From NCBI GenBank assembly GCA_021204375.1, contig JAJPZL010000049.1:1-8258 (forward strand): DNA of 8,258 bases. The letters run 5' to 3'. The position numbers were made by a program, and so were the translations under genes. Source of the DNA: Bacteroides sp. (GTDB lineage: Bacteria; Bacteroidota; Bacteroidia; Bacteroidales; Bacteroidaceae). Below are positions 7,031 through 8,258 of this stretch, one piece after another (positions within the stretch are counted from its first letter, which is position 1; every line of letters begins with the position of its first letter). The notes below the pieces were generated by a model. It made no database searches and had not been told where the DNA came from. It saw nothing but the letters and a program-made list of their open reading frames with translations.

Positions 7031-7614
7031 TTAATTAGTAAATAATAACATTAACAGCCATATTACCTTGTCGAGTTTCTCTTTAAGGGTTTTTAGCCCA
7101 AGAGATAATTGGTTTTTTATAGTTTGCTCACTCAGGGAGAGTTTATCGGCTATCTCTGAGTGCGAGAGTTGCTGCATATGTGAAAGCTGAATTACTTTTT
7201 GTTGAGTAACGGGAAGTGTTCCGATAATTTTTTCAGTTTTTCGGTAAACTCACTGTATTCAACCTGGTAATGGGTATCGTTGGTAGCGAATACTTCTTTA
7301 TATTTAATATATTCTTCGTAAACAGGATTGTTCAGTTTATTACGGTATGCATTGATCAGGTGATGTTTTGCCATAATGAACAACAGGGAAGAGAGGGTCT
7401 CGTTCTGCCGGATGTTGCTTCGGTTGGTCCAGAGTCTTACAAATACATCCTGTACGATCTCTTCAGCTTATTCAGCTGATTTGGTGAACTAGAAACTGTA
7501 TGCATACAAACGTTTGGAATACATCTGGTAGATACTGTCAAAGGCTTGGTAGGAGTCCTTCTTTAAGTCGGCTATTAAAGTCTCCTCTTTCTGGCTTTTG
7601 ATGTGTTTTTCCAA
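7031..7614 (-). pseudogene. ECF sigma-70 factor gene with two stops and a frameshift
   Basis: The restored product is about 194 residues, a normal length for Bacteroidota ECF sigma factors (RpoE-like), which pair with FecR to drive SusC/SusD genes. Region 2 is recognisable: AFDSIYQMYSKRLYAYSF, then FTKSAE, then AEEIVQDVFVRLW and LSSLLFIMAKHHLINAYRNK. Region 4 follows: VTQQKVIQLSHMQQLSHSEIA (shortened) and LSLSEQTIKNQLSLGLKTL. Lesions are TAG at 7489-7491 (codon 42, Gln expected from memory of relatives), TAA at 7468-7470 (codon 49, Glu or Gln expected), and one missing base at 7210-7213 (CCG where CCGG restores HFPVTQQK). There is also no ATG; the frame can begin only at TTG 7614 or ATT 7617, so the start may be damaged too. 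The stops fall inside the core-binding region, so no active sigma factor is expected. Confidence 0.85.
7192..7383 (-). CDS. Open fragment of the ECF sigma factor (end of region 2 and linker)
   Basis: This 63-residue frame is the longest uninterrupted piece of the broken sigma gene. It begins within region 2 (AKHHLINAYRNKLNNPVYEEY) and runs through the linker to KLKKLSEHFP. The last few residues (LLNKK) are out of frame because of the missing base at 7210-7213. It contains neither the main core-binding part of region 2 nor the region 4 helix-turn-helix. Its in-frame ATGs are internal codons, so it is unlikely to be a gene in its own right. Confidence 0.4.
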   Translation of the reverse strand: MFIMAKHHLINAYRNKLNNPVYEEYIKYKEVFATNDTHYQVEYSEFTEKLKKLSEHFPLLNKK

Positions 7615-7708
7615 AATGATCGTGTTTTTGGATTTGTGTTTGATTCTTGTAAATATAGCTTAAATTTTAATTTTGTAATTTTTATCTGTGATATGGATGT
7701 GTTTAGAG

Positions 7709-7735
7709 TATGAGGTGGCAAGGCGCCACCTCATA
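7709..7735 (-). terminator. 11-bp hairpin after the LytTR gene, probable terminator
   Basis: A perfect inverted repeat, TATGAGGTGGC (7709-7719) with GCCACCTCATA (7725-7735) around a 5-base loop, lies about 28 bases after the LytTR stop and roughly 95 bases before the sigma start. The GC-rich stem is terminator-like, but no T-run follows on either strand. It could be an intrinsic terminator of low efficiency, an mRNA 3'-end stabiliser or a protein-binding dyad. Its position supports separate transcription of the LytTR gene and the sigma/FecR pair. Confidence 0.5.
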
Positions 7736-7762
7736 GATCTTCTGTGATGAAAACAGGTACCT

Positions 7763-8258
7763 TTACCGTTGTCTGTACTTTTTGCTTTTGGTACCTATAA
7801 AAATTAGACTACTATATACCTCTTCCCTGTATTCGGGACCAATAGTTAACCGTTCACCATTTTTCATAATGAAGGTATTGCCTGTAAGATATTTAGTATG
7901 TTTGAGATTAATCGTATAACTTTTTTGAATACGAATAAAATCTTTTTCAGGAAGTTGAGCTGCGACTGTGTTCATTGAGACAGAAACCAGTATAGGATTA
8001 CCTTCTGTAAAATGTATCTCACAACAACTTCGATCGGCTTTTAGATAGTAAATAGAATCTATGGGTTCTAACCGGAATTTGCGTTTTTCCCATATCAGAC
8101 AGTAAGAATCCCGTATAATGACGTCGGGATACTCAGCAGACATTGGCTCTACCAGGTACTCCTCCTCTGTGGTCAAAGGTTTGGCAAGGTTAATTACTTG
8201 GTTCTTTACTCGATAGACATTGTTCAATTTCTCCCTTACTTTGCTTGTAGGGGTACTT
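7763..8258 (-). CDS. LytTR-domain DNA-binding regulator, 5' end outside the window
   Basis: The frame is open to the right edge, so the true start is probably beyond it. An internal TTG at 8225-8227 would give 154 residues and could be a start, but its context is weak. The C-terminal ~100 residues form a LytTR domain, a beta-rich DNA-binding module: IDSIYYLKADRSCCEIHF, an ILVSVSMNTVAAQLP helix, FIRIQKSYTINLKHTKYL, and FIMKNGERLTIGPEYREEV. The order and spacing match the family. The visible N-terminal part (about 50 residues) shows no receiver domain or membrane helix, so this resembles the stand-alone LytTR proteins common in Bacteroidota. Its stop is TAA at 7763-7765. The gene is unbroken within the window. 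It lies upstream of the sigma gene on the same strand, but a hairpin separates them, so a regulatory link is only a possibility. Confidence 0.8.
   Translation of the reverse strand, partial: STPTSKVREKLNNVYRVKNQVINLAKPLTTEEEYLVEPMSAEYPDVIIRDSYCLIWEKRKFRLEPIDSIYYLKADRSCCEIHFTEGNPILVSVSMNTVAAQLPEKDFIRIQKSYTINLKHTKYLTGNTFIMKNGERLTIGPEYREEVYSSLIFIGTKSKKYRQR

Noticed and set aside
1726..7491. Stop-codon reassignment (stops read as Gln or Trp)
   Set aside because: All three stop codons occur inside genes, and TAA also ends FecR, LytTR and other genes normally. The same genes carry frameshifts that recoding cannot explain.
1..8258. CRISPR array, tRNA, rRNA, insertion sequence or phage genes
   Set aside because: I saw no regularly spaced repeats, cloverleaf-like elements, transposase motifs or terminal inverted repeats, so transposition is not evident as the cause of the gene breaks.

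Overview
The window looks like chromosomal DNA of a Bacteroidota bacterium, probably Bacteroidales. The main evidence is a SusC/SusD outer-membrane nutrient-uptake pair next to an ECF sigma factor and a FecR-type anti-sigma factor. A stand-alone LytTR regulator, AT-rich leaders without strong Shine-Dalgarno sequences and typical SusC/RagA and SusD/RagB signature regions fit the same assignment. Genus or species cannot be fixed from the sequence.

Layout, left to right: positions 1-87 hold only a dyad and no gene I can name. A 76-residue two-helix membrane protein lies on the plus strand (88-318). A 120-base convergent gap follows, containing a hairpin with a T-run on the minus strand. Everything else is on the minus strand, in transcription order from the right: LytTR DNA-binding protein (5' end outside the window), an 11-bp hairpin, ECF sigma factor, FecR anti-sigma factor, a clear intrinsic terminator, SusC-like TonB-dependent transporter, SusD-like lipoprotein.

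The intended circuit is recognisable. The SusC-like receptor has an N-terminal STN domain, the part that in FecA-type systems signals substrate binding across the periplasm to an anti-sigma factor. FecR would then release the sigma factor, which would drive transcription of the transporter genes. No glycoside hydrolase, peptidase or other enzyme lies between susD and the convergent plus-strand gene, so nothing here identifies the substrate.

The main observation is that this locus is broken as written. The sigma factor has two in-frame stops and a frameshift. The SusC gene has one in-frame stop, three clear one-base frameshifts and a probable fourth near its end. The SusD gene has one in-frame stop. 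FecR and the LytTR gene read through cleanly. After restoring frames, all three broken genes keep full family length and conserved motifs, so the damage is either recent decay or sequence error. Four nonsense changes beside four or five indels suggests many more substitutions than indels, which favours real decay. However, all the indels fall in runs of the same base, which is also what long-read consensus error looks like. I found no convincing new biological system in this window.
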